Shown: positions 62,884-64,000 of the stretch, piece after piece
Layout: the number at the start of each line of letters is the position of its first letter
Position numbering within the stretch: the stretch's first letter is position 1
Assembly (NCBI RefSeq): GCF_052065755.1
Contig: NZ_JBQHTK010000011.1
Coordinates: 1-64,000 of the forward strand
Reading direction: 5' to 3'
Length of the DNA stretch: 64,000 bases
Source: Allocoprococcus sp004560705
GTDB taxonomy: Bacteria; Bacillota; Clostridia; Lachnospirales; Lachnospiraceae
Notes under the pieces: model-generated
What the model saw: only the letters and a program-made list of their open reading frames with translations
The model's database searches: none
Told to the model about the DNA's origin: nothing
Translations under genes and position numbers: made by a program

Positions 62884-64000
62884 TTATGGGAAGAATGGAA
62901 ATGCAATCGGAAGAATGATCATACTTACAACCGTTGCAATGATGATCAGTGGGAAACCTGATTTCACATAATCCATAAATTTATATCCTCCGGCTCCCAC
63001 CACCATGGTATTTGCCGGCATTCCGATCGGTGTCGCATATGCGCAGGATCCTCCGATCACACATGCCATCAGCACAGCTCTCGGATCCGCTCCCATCCCC
63101 TGGGCAATGGAGAGGCAGATCGGAACCATCAGTGCTGTTGTTGCCGTATTGGACATAAAGTTCGTCATGATACAGCAGAGCAGGAATACGACCAGTGTTA
63201 AAATGTACGGTGACGGATTCTCTCCTAATGCTCCGATCACTTTGCCCGCGATCAATTCTCCTGCTCCTGTACTCTGAAGAGCTGATGCCAAAGACAAGGT
63301 ACCTCCAAACAGGAAGATCGTCTTAAGATCAATCGATTTCAAGGCATCCTTTTCTGAGATTACTCCTGTGAGGATAAGAAGCAGTGCTCCGATTCCTCCA
63401 GAAATGCAAAGCTTGATTCCAATCTTGTCTTCAAAAATCATTGCCAGAAGCGTAAATACCAGAATAACTAATGATAACCACTGCTTCCATACAGGCACAT
63501 CACTGAAATCTTTCTGTGTATCAAATGCGCCGTCATCTTGTACATCGTGACTTGGCAGAAGCTTATATCCGATCGTTGCATAGAAAAGGATACCTACAAT
63601 CAGAATCGGAAGACCTACGATAGCGTATTCGAAAAATCCAAATCCAAGCCCCAGTTCTTCCAGCGCACTCTGTGCGATCAGATTTCCGGGTGCTCCGATC
63701 AGCGAGAGATTTCCTCCCATTGCCGCCGCAAACACAAGCGGCATCAGTAAGCGTGATCTTTTATATCCGGATTTTGCCGCGATTCCGATCACCACCGGAA
63801 TCAGTACGGCTGCCGTTCCCGTGTTGGACAGAACCCCGCTCATCAATCCCACGATCACCATGATCGCAACGATCAGCATACGCTCCGTCTTTGCAAATTT
63901 TGTTACAATTCCACCGATTTTATTTGCCATTCCGGTCTCAAATAATGCACCGCCGACGATGAACATTGCCACAAATAATATAACATTGCTGTCAATAAAT
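62884..64000 (-). CDS. DASS/SLC13-family anion transporter (5' end beyond window)
   Basis: 372 codons to the window edge with no start needed; the frame continues past 64000 (...FVAMFIVGGALFETGMANKI), so the N-terminus is missing. Hairpin and helix features of the divalent anion:Na symporter family are present: SNTGTAAVLIPVVIGIAA, NLSLIGAPGNLIAQSALEEL, MTNFMSNTATTALMVPICLS and CAYATPIGMPANTMVVGAGG. The two SNT motifs bind sodium and carboxylate in relatives. Its place directly before ttdA suggests tartrate/succinate exchange like TtdT, by context. Confidence 0.9.
   Translation of the reverse strand, partial: FIDSNVILFVAMFIVGGALFETGMANKIGGIVTKFAKTERMLIVAIMVIVGLMSGVLSNTGTAAVLIPVVIGIAAKSGYKRSRLLMPLVFAAAMGGNLSLIGAPGNLIAQSALEELGLGFGFFEYAIVGLPILIVGILFYATIGYKLLPSHDVQDDGAFDTQKDFSDVPVWKQWLSLVILVFTLLAMIFEDKIGIKLCISGGIGALLLILTGVISEKDALKSIDLKTIFLFGGTLSLASALQSTGAGELIAGKVIGALGENPSPYILTLVVFLLCCIMTNFMSNTATTALMVPICLSIAQGMGADPRAVLMACVIGGSCAYATPIGMPANTMVVGAGGYKFMDYVKSGFPLIIIATVVSMIILPIAFPFFP

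Noticed and set aside
1..64000. CRISPR arrays, tRNA or rRNA genes, prophage structural genes
   Set aside because: No regularly spaced short repeats, no cloverleaf or ribosomal sequences, and no capsid, tail or integrase genes were seen.

Overview
The window looks like a chromosomal segment of a low-to-moderate GC anaerobic Firmicute, most likely a gut Lachnospiraceae (inference). Support comes from strong AGGAGG-type ribosome sites, SpaA/Cna-B pili with class C sortase, oxygen-independent chemistry (2-hydroxyacyl-CoA dehydratase fold, FAD/BFD-type glycerol-3-phosphate dehydrogenase with DUF1667, nickel-pincer genes) and many clostridial-type families. Almost every gene is on the minus strand. 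The intact plus-strand exception is a small XRE-type regulator at 27065-27577.

Layout from the left. 1-4459: a huge secreted transglutaminase-like repeat protein, running off the left edge, preceded by an unlisted 44-residue six-cysteine peptide. 4617-8039: an AMP-forming acyl ligase and an orphan XRE regulator, separated by a terminator. 8211-20084: a sortase-dependent pilus locus (small pilin, class C sortase, giant adhesin, five-repeat pilin, major pilin). Its adhesin is broken by an in-frame TAA and a frameshift. 20399-24403: an alpha/beta hydrolase and a three-gene anaerobic glycerol-3-phosphate dehydrogenase-like operon. 24590-27577: a WYL regulator, AIM24, two small proteins and the XRE regulator. 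27666-31943: a hybrid histidine kinase split by two compensating frameshifts. 32174-37253: a LysR regulator, then malic enzyme, fumarase C and aspartase, which together form an aspartate to fumarate to malate to pyruvate route.

37421-40240 is a graveyard: a YitT tail, a nonsense-mutated transposase, a truncated M18 peptidase, a group II intron remnant, other gene tails and a headless DUF362 gene. 40282-44486 is a nickel-pincer cofactor operon (larC, larB, larE, two small membrane proteins, DUF3842) without larA. 44604-48151 is a polar amino-acid ABC importer plus an M20 amidohydrolase. 48424-53069 holds a MalY/PatB-like C-S lyase, a PucR-type regulator and a protein joining a 2-hydroxyacyl-CoA dehydratase-like Fe-S domain to a PucR-type helix-turn-helix. 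53631-57083 is MetY, a LysR regulator and CysK. 57177-58284 is a decayed IS1182-type element with perfect 36-bp ends. 58285-64000 holds an intact M18 aminopeptidase, an APC permease, TtdB/TtdA L-tartrate dehydratase and a DASS transporter cut by the right edge.

The most interesting part is 44604-57083. A two-block element of 42-43 bases lies upstream of both the C-S lyase/regulator operon and the M20/ABC operon, tying them into one predicted regulon. By analogy with the Bacillus yxe/ytm systems it may import and deacylate S-modified or N-acylated cysteine and release its sulfur, under control of the odd dehydratase-regulator fusion. A second shared motif links metY, lysR and cysK. The substrate and signal cannot be read from sequence.
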